From: Quillaja saponaria
Taxonomy: Eukaryota > Streptophyta > Magnoliopsida > Fabales > Quillajaceae
Assembly (NCBI GenBank): GCA_029379385.1
Contig: CM055611.1
Coordinates: 6,758,001-6,822,000 of the forward strand
Direction of reading: 5' to 3'
Length of the DNA stretch: 64,000 nt
Shown here: in pieces, positions 12,501 through 26,527 of the stretch
Layout: the number at the start of each line of letters is the position of its first letter
Position numbering within the stretch: the stretch's first letter is position 1
The notes under the pieces: generated by a model
What the model saw: the letters and a program-made list of their open reading frames with translations, nothing else
Database searches by the model: none
Told to the model about the DNA's origin: nothing
Position numbers and translations under genes: made by a program

Positions 12501-13521
12501 ATATGTAAGCTCTGATGACATCAAAAAGGGAAAGATATATATTGGAAATTAATATTGGAGTTAGGGCAAACTTGAACAACACAAAATTTTCTTTTTTAAG
12601 TCCTCTCACTAAAACTATTTAAAAGATTTTCATTACATTTTCCAAAGTTCCAAATCTTAGCCAATTGCCATTTCAAGAATAGATATTATGAATAAATAGG
12701 TTAATGTAGCAAGCAATAACCCAAAAGTTAGAAGGAGGGATCATGGGTAGGGTAACCACAATTGATGGGCTTAAGGTTTGAATAATTAAATTTGGATTCA
12801 ATAATGAAGCATTTTCCATTGGCAGATTTGCAGTTTTCTTTGACTAAATAGTAAATACTTTTTCTGATTGCATGATTTCAATATTAGGCTAGTAAAATCT
12901 TTGGTCGGATATACCTTGAAAATGATTTAATAATATTTAACTAATGAAATATTATTTTTAAAATATTTTAAATTTCAAAAATTATATTACTTACACCTTA
13001 AGTAATATATCTTTTAGTGGCTGAAACATTTAATATCAGCTGTTCATTTGGAAAAACTTAAAGCCAAATGAATCCTTCCCACAGCATAACATTACGTTTT
13101 GCTTCAAATTTTCACCAACCTTCTTTTCATTTGACTTTAATTCTCAGCTAAAAAAGCTAGTACTCACTATATATATTGAACATATAACCTCGCCTTATTG
13201 ATTTCATTAACATATTGTTACATGTCCAAATTGAAAAGAGTGTTTTGATCTTCTTTTCAGTTCATTAGGCAATTTTGCTAGATCAGCAAGAACTGTTAGA
13301 GGAACCTGTTAGGCTAATAGGATAGATGCGGTATAAAAGGGGGGTTTTGGAGTCTAATTTCACTATCTGATTTAATGAATGACAATTTGTTTTTGAGTAG
13401 TTTTCTCTCTTAGTGTTTGTTTCCTTAGAAAATTTAGTTTAGATTTAGGAGCTTAACACATATAAGAAGTTAATTAATACCCTAAAGATAAACGACCATC
13501 TCATTCTCTCTTCACAATCAC
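9549..13521. other. Intergenic, AT-rich
   Basis: The stretch just above 9548 is the presumed 5' UTR and promoter of the minus-strand VOC gene: pyrimidine-rich on its strand, with a TATTTATA on that strand near 9695-9702. The rest, about 3.8 kb, has no recognisable coding sequence. A plus-strand TATAAAAG occurs at 13332-13339 with no gene after it. Confidence 0.5.
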
Positions 13522-13877
13522 TCTCACTCGAACCCTTCTCAGAAGATCAAGGTCGATCGGCGGTGCAACCCTCGAGGGGTTCCCGCCAATTAGCTTCCTT
13601 GCGGGTTTACTCGCCAGTTGACTCGCACACATGTCAGACTCCTTAGTCCGTGTTTCAAGACGGGTCGAATAGGGTGCCCGCAGGCCGACGCCAGGAGCGC
13701 GCAGATGCCAGAGCACGCCGAGAGGAGCGTGCTACCAGCCATGATCGGGCGACGACATATCCTCAGGCGCAACTGACGCCCGGGCTTGGGCCGCTGCCGC
13801 AATCCGTGTCGGTCCACACCCCGAGTCGATCGGCGGACCGGCGTGAAGCCGTTCCACATCCGACCGGGACGCATCCT
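13522..13877 (-). pseudogene. Nuclear 25S rRNA gene fragment (rDNA relic)
   Basis: A sharply GC-rich island in AT-rich DNA. Read on the minus strand it follows the 5' third of plant 25S rRNA in order: GGATGCGTCCCGGTCGGATG, GGTCCGCCGATCGACTCGGG, GCGTCGGCCTGCGGGC, TTGAAACACGGACTAAGGAG, GACATGTGTGCGAGTCAAC and CTTGATCTTCTGAGAAGGG. Differences from the usual sequence are often C-to-T or G-to-A changes (for example ACGGACtAAGG), as expected of an unselected, methylated copy. Both ends stop abruptly. No 18S, 5.8S or spacer sequence flanks it, so it is a dispersed fragment and not part of a working rDNA array. ORFs across it are meaningless. Confidence 0.9.
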
Positions 13878-16800
13878 TTCTGACAACTTGTTTCTCATGT
13901 TTTACATATCATTAACCATGCGGATCCAACCCTAAACACCTCAGCTTGGTCAAATGGATCTCTAACAACACAAAATATAATAAATCTGCTTATTGTTTGT
14001 GAAGACAATTTTAATGAAGTTACATGTGCAAGAGGCATGTAGGAACCAAATCTCATTCTTAACCAAATCTTCAATAATAAACTAAAACCAAACCCAATAA
14101 ATACCTCAAATCACACTTTTGTAACATCCCGAATCAGCAAACAATCATGAAGTTTCAAAAATCCAGTTAACAATAGTAGAAGACCATGTGTGATGTGTGG
14201 AAAGGCCTCATTGAAAATGTACTTTTACAGTATCTGTGTGTTTGTGTGTGTATGCTACTTCAAATGTGGACCTTAGTAATGATTTTGAAAGTTGTAAGGA
14301 GTAGAAGCAAACACAGCAAGGATTGCTACACATGCCCTCAATCATTCATAGAAAATGCCTTTTTTCCTTCTCCATATGAGTCTATGTCCCCTTTCTATTA
14401 TTGCCTTTTGTGTAAAGCAAACATGAATTGAAATTTAATATGTACATATCAACCAATTCCCACCACCACTCTTAATATCTCTTGGCCTTTGAATTTCTCT
14501 ATGAGATGAGAGCTTTAATTTTCTTCAATAGCTAAACCCAATTAATTAAAAGAAAAAAGAAAAAAAGAGTTGAATTGGCAACTTGAGCAGTCTTTTCAAA
14601 TTAAGATTATAGTGCCTCACAACTAGGCATATAATTTGCTTAATTAAAAGGATAAAATGACCCTTTTACTAGTTATCTTTGTAAAAATCAAATGTAAAGT
14701 TTTGGTAAAACCCATGAAAAACAGAAAATACTACAATTTCCAACATTATAAGCCATTATGAAACTTGTTTCAAGAAGGATTGACTTCAAACACCAATAAA
14801 CATAAAAAAGAAAAGGTGTTATAAATTAACCTCTTTTTATTTGCAATTTGTTAGAAAATATAATTAATTAATTAAATATAAATTTCACTTTGTTTAAATA
14901 GACGATAATGAAATTTAATGAAATTAGTCAATTATATGTTACAGTTTTATATTTTGTGTGTCGTTATTGTCATCATACTCATTTATTGAAAGTAGGATCT
15001 TCATAGAAAAATCTCTAAATTATTGAGAATGGTTAGATGTAGATTAAATTTTATTTAGAAATATGACTACAATATGTCTAGATGCTAAAACTTATTTGAA
15101 ATTTTATGGAAACCAATAGCCAAAAACATATGAATTAATTAGGATACAAAAATCATCACAATTTAAAAAAATCTAAGTTAAATAATGGTCACATTTACTG
15201 AAAAAAACTACTACAGAAGGGATATTATTTGATTGACTTCTTCTTCTCTTTTTTTATTTTTTATTTTTTTATTTAGCTGTCAGATGACATCCATATCAGT
15301 TTACGTGCATCTCGACTGATCTACCTTTCTAATCTGGTAAAAAACCTTCCACATTAGAACTAAGAAATTTATAAAATTTTTATTTCTCACGATCTTTTCA
15401 AGAAAATTCAAACCATAAAATCAATGAAATGAACATAGCTTAATTACTATGCCAACTGCTCAAAGTAGATAAACTCCCTTTGTAATTAATAGCATCATAA
15501 CTTCCATTAATTAGATATTATGTAGTCAAATGTGATTGTTTACAAATCTCATGACAAAAGCCTCAATGATGGCACTGGTAAACTATGCTACACTAATCTC
15601 ACCAACAACAACAACCAAAAAAAAAAAAAAAACCTATGCTTCACTAAGTACTCTCACATGCATTAATTATATTACTTTGATCTAAATCTCATACCTTTCC
15701 AAAGGATTTAAAACTATTTTTACCTCTAACATTTACGGGACCATTTAGTATAATATATTTGTTTCACTTTAACCTTCGACTCGTGTTTCTGTTAACCAAT
15801 TAATAAAGGCAATAAATCAAATTCATAAAATTTCAAATTCAACATAGATTAATTCTCATAAATAACTCTGAATTTATCTCTGATTTCTTTTCCCTATTTA
15901 TACATAATAATGTGGTAACAAATATTTATTTTTAATTAAAAGTTTATCTTCAAATCGGTTCTTGTCTATGTAAATATTTTGAATTCTTGTATATCTGATC
16001 ATTATTATAGTTCAGAAATAACTGAAGTCCACCTAATGTAAAGGCCAAACAACTTTGGTCATTATTCAATTTAACAGTTTTTTGTGCTGAGGATGTTCAT
16101 TATTCAAAGTCTAAAGAAATGTCAAAGTGACCGTTATCTTATCTACTCAAATCATAAATAACTCTTTTCTGAAACTTTCAAAATTTAATCTTAGTGGGGT
16201 CCACAATATAGAAAATGGCCAGATTATCCCTATATTTAAATTGACTGAATTGTCCCTTCTTAAGCCAAGTAGATGATACAGATTTAAGTCTCACATCGGA
16301 CCCCTCTCATAAAGCAAATTATTTTTCAAATGAAAACATTATCTTATACATTTGTAGAAATTGTAGTTGGAAAGCTCTTTGTTTTGTAACACATTTATTA
16401 TGAGTTTTTTCATTGCATTGTACATATATATATATTAATATAAGTTCAAATTCAGCCCAAAGAAAATATCAGTTAATCTTTAAATAATTATCATAGATTT
16501 TTTAGTTGTTATTTTATTATATAATGCATGTGATATTATTATTGTTCATTATATGCACTTGTTGAAATTTCAAAGAATAAATTACATTCATCAAAAAGTA
16601 AATATACGAATGCATAATCAAAATATATTGAATGTTGAATAAAAAATTTATCTATTTTATATTTGTAGATTTATTTTGCTGATTTGAATAAGACTAAAGG
16701 TTTGCAAATTCACATTGTAACCATATATTACATAATATTAATATATATTTTTTTGTTTCCACAAAAAATAATGTCAGCTTAAGTGTATTTTTAACAATTT

Positions 16801-17100
16801 TTCTATTGAAGGTGGATATCCATAATTTATGAATAAATGATTGTTACTTAAGTTTAACATATTTTATATTCAAATGTTTTCTGTTTTTTCTTCTTCATTA
16901 CTCATATTAAATACACAACTTTGTTTGGAGATATACTGAGATAATCACACTAAAATTTAATGAAATTCAAACAAAAAATATTGGAGACAAAGACATGTTA
17001 ATCACAATTTGAATTCTCTAAACGACAACGGGGGCCATCAGGCATCAGTAGTGTTAGTTACGAATCAAAGAGCAAAAAAGGGGCAGTATCGTCATAATTT
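13878..17100. other. Intergenic, including the upstream region of the fimbrin gene
   Basis: AT-rich DNA with no convincing ORF. A short piece at about 15276-15335, containing ttacgtgcatctcgactgat, resembles a widespread but poorly classified plant repeat. The last few hundred bases before 17367 become CT-rich (tctcactctctcactctc near 17106), a usual sign of a plant 5' UTR or proximal promoter. Confidence 0.45.
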
Positions 17101-17366
17101 GAATTCTCACTCTCTCACTCTCAAAGAACAACTTTGAATTCTGACAGCTCGAACCCGTCCCAAGTGTTGGCCTAAGTTCCATCCATCTCTCTCTATTCCT
17201 ACCATTGAACCTTTTAAATCTGAGAGAGACGCTGAGAAAGCAACTATTAGATAGAGAAATTAGCTAGAGACCCTTTTCTTCTTTTTCAATTCTGCATTCC
17301 TTGTTTCATTTGAGATCAAGAAGGAAGTAGAAGAAAGAAAAGGGCAAATTTTCTAAGACCCAGAAA

Positions 17367-20300
17367 ATGTCTGGTTATATGGGTGTTTTTGTTTCAGATC
17401 CATGGCTCCAAAGCCAGTTCACTCAAGTCGAGCTCCGGAGTTTGAAAACCCACGTAAGTATGATTTTTTATGGCAATACTTTGTTTGGTTCTCAAGAAAA
17501 TGTTATGCAACTTCATTTTCCTGGAAGTATGAATTTCTGGATTTCTTTTATAATATTATTGTTATTTGATTTCTGGGTAATGATGATTTTGTGATTGGTG
17601 AAGTTCATGAGCATGAGGAGGGAGAGTGGGAATCTGATGCTTAAGGAATTGGCTTCCAAGATGTCGAGGTTAAAAGTTGTAGGAGAGAATCTGACTGAGG
17701 AAGAAAGAGCTTCCTTTATCCAGGAATTGTATCAGAATACAGACAATGAGGTGGATTTTGAATTATTTCTGAAGGTGAGTTTAAGCCATTTTTGGTTACA
17801 CAATCAGTGCTTGAGAAAGCTGATCTTTTCGTTTTTAATAATCAAGTCTTTGGTTCTTCAGTTCCATTACTAGTATCTTGTGTTTTCTTTTTTGAAGAGA
17901 TTGGGATCTTAAATCTGTTGAAGTCTCATAAATTTCTTGTTCAACAACTTTTTGGGTTTAGCAAAATGTTCCAGAAAAAAATAGAATCAATCTTCTAAGA
18001 CTTTGACTAATTTGTTGATCAAGAATCCAATAAAGTTATTCGGTGCTCAGCAAAGTTTTCAATATTCAAAATGAAGAAATTTGATCTTTTTTATTTTTAT
18101 TTTTTTTATTTTTTATTTTTTACTGAGACCATCCACCTCCAGACCAATAACAAAATCACTAACTTTTTTTTTTTTCTCTGAAATCATGCTGTTACATGAA
18201 TGCCAGGTTTACTTGAAACTTCAAGCTCATGCAAATTGTAGAACAGGTAGCAGTGCAAAGAACTCATCTGCATTCCTAAAGGCAGCTACCACCACATTGC
18301 TTCACACAATTAGTGAATCTGAGAAGGCATCATATGTTGCACATATAAATAACTATCTTGCAGAAGATGATTTCATCAAGAAATACCTTCCTATTGATCC
18401 AACAACTAATGATCTCTTTGAGATTGTGAAGGATGGTGTTCTTCTATGGTAAATTTTTTTTCTTAGGTTCTTTTCTCCATAGTATTTGTGAATGTTATAT
18501 CAAGAGATACAGTGCCTTGTTGCAGTAAGCTTATCAATGTGGCAGTTCCCGGGACAATTGATGAACGGGCAATCAATAGGAAAAGAATACTGAATCCCTG
18601 GGAAAGGAATGAAAATCATACTCTCTGCCTCAACTCTGCCAAAGCAATTGGTTGTACAGTAGTCAATATTGGCACTCAGGACTTTGTTGAAGGAAGGGTA
18701 TGTATAATGTATATGTTCATACTTCATACATAAAACCTACAACTTTTTCTGTCAACATTTCTTCACAGTTATTACCATCAAAACCTTTTTTTTCTTCCTC
18801 CATGAATGGGAACACTTGTATCAATGAAATGATGAGGGTGAGCACCAGGTGTATCCCGTGATTTGCACTTGGGGACATAAATCACCTTAGTGTGCCCTGA
18901 ATTTCCTAGCTTAATTTAATCTGTACCAAGTCTCAAGTGAGCGTCTGGTGGAGGGTAGATACTATCAGCTTCCCCAATTTGAAGATAAAATTAGGCCACT
19001 CCAGAAAGATCAAGACACTAGTCAATCCAAAATGCATCTTTAGTCCTATTATCCTATATATGGATTGGTTTATTTAAGCAGTCAACCAATATTGATTGCA
19101 AACTCTGTTTTGCATGTCTTTTTTCAAGTCTTGCTCTGCTAGACCAAATATCTCTACCACTTAAATCATGATATCTTATTAAATTTTGAAGTATTTATCT
19201 TCTATATAATAAAGTCATCTGTGTTTGATTTCAGCGTCATCTGGTGCTTGGGTTGATTTCACAGATCATTAAGGTAATGCCTCATTCTTAATAACATTGT
19301 GGTAATATTTTACAAGCATAAGCTGACCAGTATGTATCTATGTATGGGATGCATAGATTTTATAGAGACCACATACTACATAAGCATATTTATGTGCTTT
19401 AGGTAAAATTTGACTTCCGTAATGGTTATGAAATACCAGATACAACTATTGGCTGACCTCAACTTGAAGAAAACACCTCAATTAGTGGAATTGGTCGGTG
19501 ATAGTAAGGTAAAATGTGTTTTCAGTACCTCTTGTTTCTTCAAGACTCAACAGATGGAAGACATGGTTTTACATCAATACTCATGGGATATAAATTGCCT
19601 TGATATTCCCAAACTAACAGGATGTGGAAGAGTTGATGAGTCTGCCACCAGAAAAGATCTTGTTGAGGTGGATGAATTTTCATTTGAAGAAAGCAGGGTA
19701 CAAGAAGATAGTCACAAACTTCTCCTCTGATATAAAGGTAAACAACAGTAATTTGAAAAATGAAGGCAGTCATATATAGTCTTTTTTTTGGGGTGAATAG
19801 AACAACCCTATCATCCTTAATACTAGTGCTTAGATGCCATCTGTTCAAAGACTCTATAGGGAAGTTTGAAATATATTTCTAATAAATATAGAAACATACA
19901 TATATATATTGTAGCCATGTATTTGTTTCCTTAATTGGTAGTATAGCTTAAATTTACAGCATGCTCTGGCCTTTTGTCATTTACATATGATCAATCTAGT
20001 GAGAAACGTTACAGTACTGCTGTAGACAAGCTATACGATTCGATACTGCTCTATGGCTCAATACCCTTCGATTTACAAGATTCTACTTTATGTTGGAGTT
20101 ATACAACAACAGCTTAAAAAGTGTATTATCTTGTGTGCAACCTTTGAACAATAAATTACAACTCTTATTGCATATTCTTACATCTTTCTGCTGTTTCATT
20201 CTTTTGAACCTAAAACCTATATAATTAGTAAAATTTAAAATTCTTGGGAAGTACAAGAAAACCAATACATAAATAAATATTGTAGTTTACTAATAAAACA

Positions 20301-23300
20301 TAATGCAGTTTTTGTACATAGTTGGTAATTGAGCATAGAAGGTAACCTGCAGGATGGAGAGGCATATGCTCACCTCCTTAATGTTCTTGCACCTGAGCAC
20401 AGTAATCCATCCACGTTGGCTGCCAAAGATTTTTTGCAAAGAGCAAAGCTAATTCTTGAACATGCAGATAGGATGGGTTGCAGGCGGTACTTAACTGCTA
20501 AAGATATAGTGGAAGGTTCCCCGAATCTGAACCTTGCCTTTGTTGCACATATTTTCCAGCACAGGTGAGAATGAACACTTTCATATCAGTGATAATTTAT
20601 ATTTAAATTTTAAGTTTATGATCATTGTTAGAGGTAAAATGTATCTTTTGAATTTCAAACTCTTCAACTTCAAACATTTTAGAAACATGGATCGCTTGCT
20701 TCTCAAATACAATTTTAGTATTTTACACTCAAATTACATGATTTTTTTATGTCCAGATTGGTACTTGTCAAAACTTGATATGCTGTACTGATAAGTTATC
20801 CAATTTCATATATGACAAGCTATGTTACGAAATAAGGTTCTCATGTAAATAGTGAGAAAGACATAGTGTGTTATACCATTTATTGTTGAGCAGAACGAGC
20901 TTCATTATGTCTTGATTTTAATTTAAAGTAGTTGGGGCAAAAGTTTTCTCTTTCCTCTGGCAAACAAACTTGTCACATCAAAAAACGTAAAATGCTGGGT
21001 TCACATTCTGCTTCAAGATTGTTTTTTAAGGGGATGGCACCTTTAACATATAAAGTGCTTTTTTTCTTAGTTAAGAACTTCTACTACTTATGGGCCTGTA
21101 GGATGACCAACATGCAAAGTATTGCTTTTTTGTTTTTTTAAAAAAACTTTATGTAAACTTTCATAATAATATGATGACTATTGAGGGTTCTTGTGTAATG
21201 TACTTATGTGTAAGTAAATTGCAATCCTCATAGATGTTATGATGACAAGTACTATAGGAATCCTCCCGAACGTCTATAATACTATGAAAACCATGTAGTA
21301 ACAGGAACTTGAATTTGTAAAGGGTGGTTTCATTTGCCTTTGGGAGTCCAGGCACTATTGTACAGAAAGCTAGAGAGTTGGAATCTATGGTTTTGCTTGT
21401 ATCTTCTACAGGAGGGGAATTTGATGGGTAGTATCTTTTGGGTGTGCAATGTACTGTCATAGGGGTATTGTTTAGTTATTTTCCTGGCTTTTATTTTCAT
21501 GCAGAATGGTCTATGATTTTCAGGCCCTTGTCTGGATTGTTACTTCATTATTGATGGAATTATGCTGTTCCAAAAAAAAAAAAAAAAAAAAAAACTGGAA
21601 ATTGAATTTTACGGCAAAGCCCTCCAAATAGTTTGACCCAAGTTATTAGTTATCATTACTATTTTGTGGGATGGAGTTTAGGGTTGTTATTTGGGTAATT
21701 TCTTTTTTTATTTTTATTTTTATTTTTTAAAATTCTTGGTGAGTAAGGAAACTAGATCTCTTTGAAAGTAATATTTGGGGAAGGTTAAAGGTGATGAGAG
21801 ACAGAACGGTTTTATAGGGTGTGTTGAAAGTGGTAAAAAAGTCTAACACTAGGATCACTCTCATCATGTGTTTAATAGGATTGTTATTCACCTATGCCAT
21901 GAAACCAAGAGTCCTTAACCTTTGGGGTTTGAATAATTTATAGAGCTCGCAAGTCCTCTATGTGGATGTTTATAATGGATGCATTAGTAATGGATGTTTT
22001 AATGCATTCGGGTATATATACTAAACTGGTTACATATGAGCTTGATTTCCTCAATGGGGCAGTCTGTGCTGCATCATTTTCATTTTTTTCTTCTTTTGGC
22101 CAAGGTTTGAAGCTTTAAGACTCTTAGATAGCAGTTTCTAGAGTGCTTTCCTCTACCACCTATGTCATAAGAAAATATCTGAACGCATTTTGCTATGGAA
22201 AATATGAATTTAAATGCTATGTTTTTGGAATTTTAAATTGATTCCTATAATTGGTCCACCTGATCACTATCAATACCAATTCTAGCTAAAATGTAGTGTT
22301 TAGCAATTTGTCAGTTGATACTTTTGCTGACACATGCACTTCCATCTAAGGCATTGCTGAATCCTGATTCCACCAAGGTACAACTGGTATCTTGAGTCAT
22401 ATAAGACAGCTGAGAAGAGAATTAATTGCTTGTTATTCTATTTTTTGGGTATTCATTTATACTATTCAGGTAGTTGCTTTTGTTTATATTAATTGATTGT
22501 CACATGGATATAGATACCCCTATTTGATGTTGCATGCTAAGTTTTCCAAGTAGGTGTAGTGTAACAACTGCGAATGAGTGTAGGTCAAACTACACCTGAT
22601 GGTTGGATAATACTCAGCAAAAATAAGGTTCAAGATTTGAATGTTGGCAAATGATTTGCTGGAGGGTTTGTCCCCTCCAACCTCTTCGTCCAAGTTCAAA
22701 GGGTTGTCCCCCTCTGTCTTAGGCAAAAAAGCAAAAAGTAGATGTAACAACTAATTCAAATGGATGGTTACTGTTATGCATCAAATTAAATTTTTAGTTT
22801 AGTTTTGACTATAGTTAATTATTTATATTTTTTTTTCTCCTTGTTAAACTAACAGTATCTGGAAGAGGTTAACATCTGTACAAGTAATTTTTCTTTGTCT
22901 CTTCATAGGAATGGGCTTTCAACCCAGACAAAGATATCTTTCCTCGAAACATTGCCAGATGATGCCCAAGATTCCAGAGAAGAGAGAGCGTTTCGATTTT
23001 GGATCAATAGTTTTGGACATTCAGCATACATCAATAATGTCTTTGAGGATGTCAGAAATGGGTAGAAAATATTTTGAATTATCAAATTTTCTCTGGTAGA
23101 TATGAGTATCAATTGTATCTATATAAATCTTTTGATGAAAACTACTCATACTGTGGTCAACTTCTTTTCATCTTGTTTGTGGAACATCCCTTTAACCTTA
23201 GAAGTTCAACACGTTGACAAAGAATCTGGTTTTGTTGAAAATCTTCTGAGGAAAGAGGATCATTTGACCTTTTGGGTTATATTGGATGCTTTTACTAATT

Positions 23301-26300
23301 CTTCATATTAAACTTTCAGCTTGGAGTTGAAACTGATAAGCTTTTTTGCAGGTGGGTACTTTTGGAGACCCTAGACAAGGTGTACCCTGGGATTGTCAAT
23401 TGGAAGATTGCCAACAAGCCTCCAATTAAAATGCCATTCAGGAAAGTGGAGAACTGTAACCAAGTCGTAAAAATAGGGAAACAACTTAAATTTTCTCTTG
23501 TAAATGTCGCTGGAAATGACATTGTGCAGGGAAATAGAAAACTAATACTGGGTATGTTCACATCCACATTTGTTTCTTTTTCACTCCAGTAACCAATAGA
23601 ATGTATTTCAGTGAACTTAGTTTGTCACATTATTAAATTTGCATCTGTGTCTTTTGGGATTATGTTTCTTAATCAGAATTCAGTAAATGAAGTATTTGTT
23701 TAAATCAAAAAATGATGATTTCCTTTTCAGCTTATTTGTGGCAACTGATGCGATACAACATTCTCCAACTCCTAAAGAACTTGAGATTTCACTCCCATGG
23801 GAAGGAAATAACTGATGCTGATATTCTAGAATGGGCCAACAACAAAGTCAGCAACTCAGGAAGCCAAAGCCGCATGAATAGTTTCAAGGTAACAAATATA
23901 TTGCTGTCCAGATTTTTTGTAAGTATTTGCTGCAAAGAACCGACTTTATCTTCTTGAGACTTGAATATCAAGGCTCAAATGGTGAAATGAATCTTAAGAT
24001 ATCATTAGTGCTTTCTCTGAAGCATTGGTTATTATAATATATTATCTACACGGGACCAGGAGGCGATCTCCGTTTTCCTAATTTCCTTTTTTCTTTTTTA
24101 ACAGCTTTCATGTTGAAATGCTTACTGACTAAATTAATCGGGACTACTGGGGTTAAGTTAGGGTTATGCATCTTGTTGATATTGGGATTTGAGGTCTGGC
24201 TTTTCAAGGATTATTGTGTAATTCATGTTCTCAGTCTTGATTAATAGATTAATAATATAGTTATTGAGTGTTTTTGCCTAGTGGTTGTATCTCCTTTGCC
24301 CCTTTCTCTCTATAATTTCTCTGTCCCCTTCAAATTTTCTCTCTCTTCTTTGTTCCTTTCTTGGTACCACATTACTAGACTTCTTCATTTCTTTTATTGC
24401 TGGCTTTATGGAATACTAATGTTTAAGTAGTCTTACAAACTTATATCAATAATGTTGTGTACTTAATGGAAAAAGAAAAGATTGATGTCTATATATTACT
24501 TATATGACCAAGTGAAAATTTTCAGGATAAAAGATTGTAACATTTTTAAGTCATTGACCGTTATGATTTTCAATTCTCAGGATAGAAGTTTGTCAGATGG
24601 AATTTTTTTCCTTGAGCTTCTTAGTTCTGTGCAGCCTAGAGCTGTCAATTGGAGTGTTGTGACTAAAGGGATGACTGGTATGTTTAATTGATCATAGTTT
24701 CTTCAGTTTCTTGTATGTGCATCTCTATCCATGTGTTTCCCTCCTAATTAGCATATGAGTGATTATTTGTAATTAAGTTGATTAGCAATTGTTATCTTTT
24801 GAATTATATAGATTATTGTTAAGATGGGGCTAGACTGTCTAATATCTTCTGCTTTGAGTCAGAAGCATTATACATTTTCTTGAAACACTGCTACTGTAAT
24901 GCCATATTCAAAAGCAGAATTGGCTTGTGAGCTAGTGTTACCACCACCGTAACACCTCTAAAGGTAGAGGTATAGGTTTAGATTTTAGAACAGGGGGTTT
25001 GAGAGGTTGAAGGTCAGTTGTATTTTTCAAGTTTGGCATCTTAAAGGCATTAGAAGTAAATTGAGGAAATTTGGAGAATGCTTTGTAACAACAGTGTAGC
25101 TATTCATGAACTTATTCACTAGAATTTTAGCCTATGCCATCTTTATAAAGTCAGTACGGATTTGTCTGATTTAGTTATTAGTACACGATCTTAGGAAAAA
25201 TCATGAAAATTGTTCATATGTACATGTTTGTTGTAAAATACGATATAATTTTATGCATTTATGTACTTACATACGTATATATTATGTTGTAGGGTATGTA
25301 GATCTCATTTTACATTACAACCTTTAGGTTTCAGTTCATATTAAAATGTAAAAGGCTAAAACTTGTGAAAAATGATTAAAAAAGAATAAAATGGGGTTGC
25401 CTTCTTTCTATAAGAGGTATCTTATTTGCAGAAGAAGTTTTCATACTAGTAGAAGAACTTTAATTAATTTTGTTCTATTTCTTCTTTGTTTTTATTTTTA
25501 CCATACTTAGAAGTCTAAAATGGCAAAAGAACAATAAAAGAATAACAAGGAACAGCACAAATAAATATTCTTTGAAGCGAAAAAAATTCCTTGTGAATTA
25601 CACTTCAGGGCATAAAATCTGCAATGCCTTGAAACTATGTGCTACTACCAGTTCAGAATTTTGGGGATGCAAATTTGCAACCTAGGAATAGATTTCAGAT
25701 GAAACCTTGAGGAGGTTAAGTAATGTTGACATAAATACACACATATATATTTACAAATCTTGCAAGTTCTTTTTGCTGCTAAATTGGAGAAAATGAAAAA
25801 AAAAAGATCAATATTTAAGAATTTTGAATGGATTGTACCATGCAGGTGAGGACATAATTTGATTAGCATATACTGTTGATTTATTCTCGGTTTTCTGTAA
25901 ATAACCGAAGCAAATCTCAGCTGCTTAGTATCATGCAAATATGAATTCTTTACGATCTACAGTAATTATTTTTTTCTCTCTTTAGTTTGGTTATACTTTT
26001 TGTAACATTTTACTTGAGTTCCCTTCATATATTGATAGTAATAATAAGTAATTCTTCCAAAATGGGATCAATGCAGATGAGGAGAAAAAGATGAATGCCT
26101 CCTACATTATCAGTATTGCAAGAAAGCTTGGATGTTCTATATTTTTGCTTCCTGAAGACGTCACTGAGGTATTTTGGATTCATAACATTGTGAATCAGTT
26201 TTAAGCTACTAAATTTTTCTGGAAACAAATTGAAGCATTAAAATTTATAGTACATATTTGTTGTCTTGATTTGCACTTGGTTTTTACTTTACTGAACTGC

Positions 26301-26527
26301 ATGTAATATGGTGGTCTTCATTTTTCCAGGTGAACCAAAAGATGATCCTTACTTTAACTGCTAGTATAATGTATTGGTTCTTGAAACAACCTCTTGAAGA
26401 AAGGCCAACCATAACTTCAGACAGTGAGACTGGAAGCCAGTCTGAGACTATTTCAAATTCCACAATAGACGACTCTGCTTCTGACTCATCACTTGAGGAG
26501 AATGGGAGTTTTGTAAATATTCATTGA
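17367..26527 (+). CDS. Fimbrin (actin-bundling protein, four CH domains)
   Basis: Fourteen exons: 17367-17453, 17604-17774, 18207-18448, 18526-18697, 19235-19273, 19440-19508, 19621-19737, 20353-20564, 22909-23061, 23352-23551, 23731-23888, 24581-24677, 26077-26168 and 26330-26527. All introns are GT-AG and every junction keeps frame, giving 2007 nt and 668 residues, the usual plant fimbrin size. Residues 1-86 form the EF-hand-like N-terminus ([19 protein letters not shown]). Four calponin-homology domains follow at roughly 120-237 ([15 protein letters not shown]), 265-370 ([14 protein letters not shown]), 390-498 (FRFWINSFG) and 512-620 ([19 protein letters not shown]), forming two actin-binding modules that cross-link filaments in the cytoplasm. 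The C-terminal 45 residues are a Ser/Thr/Glu-rich tail, variable among plant fimbrins. Introns 8 (2.34 kb) and 12 (1.40 kb) are long. The leader is CT-rich. I cannot tell which FIM paralogue this is. Confidence 0.95.

Noticed and set aside
13590..13898. Open frames on both strands in the GC-rich island
   Set aside because: They lie in 25S rRNA gene sequence. GC-rich DNA has few stops, so the frames are not proteins.
17792..17998. 68-codon ORF inside the fimbrin locus
   Set aside because: It lies across intron 2. The exon 2 donor and exon 3 acceptor are clear and the exon join keeps frame without it.
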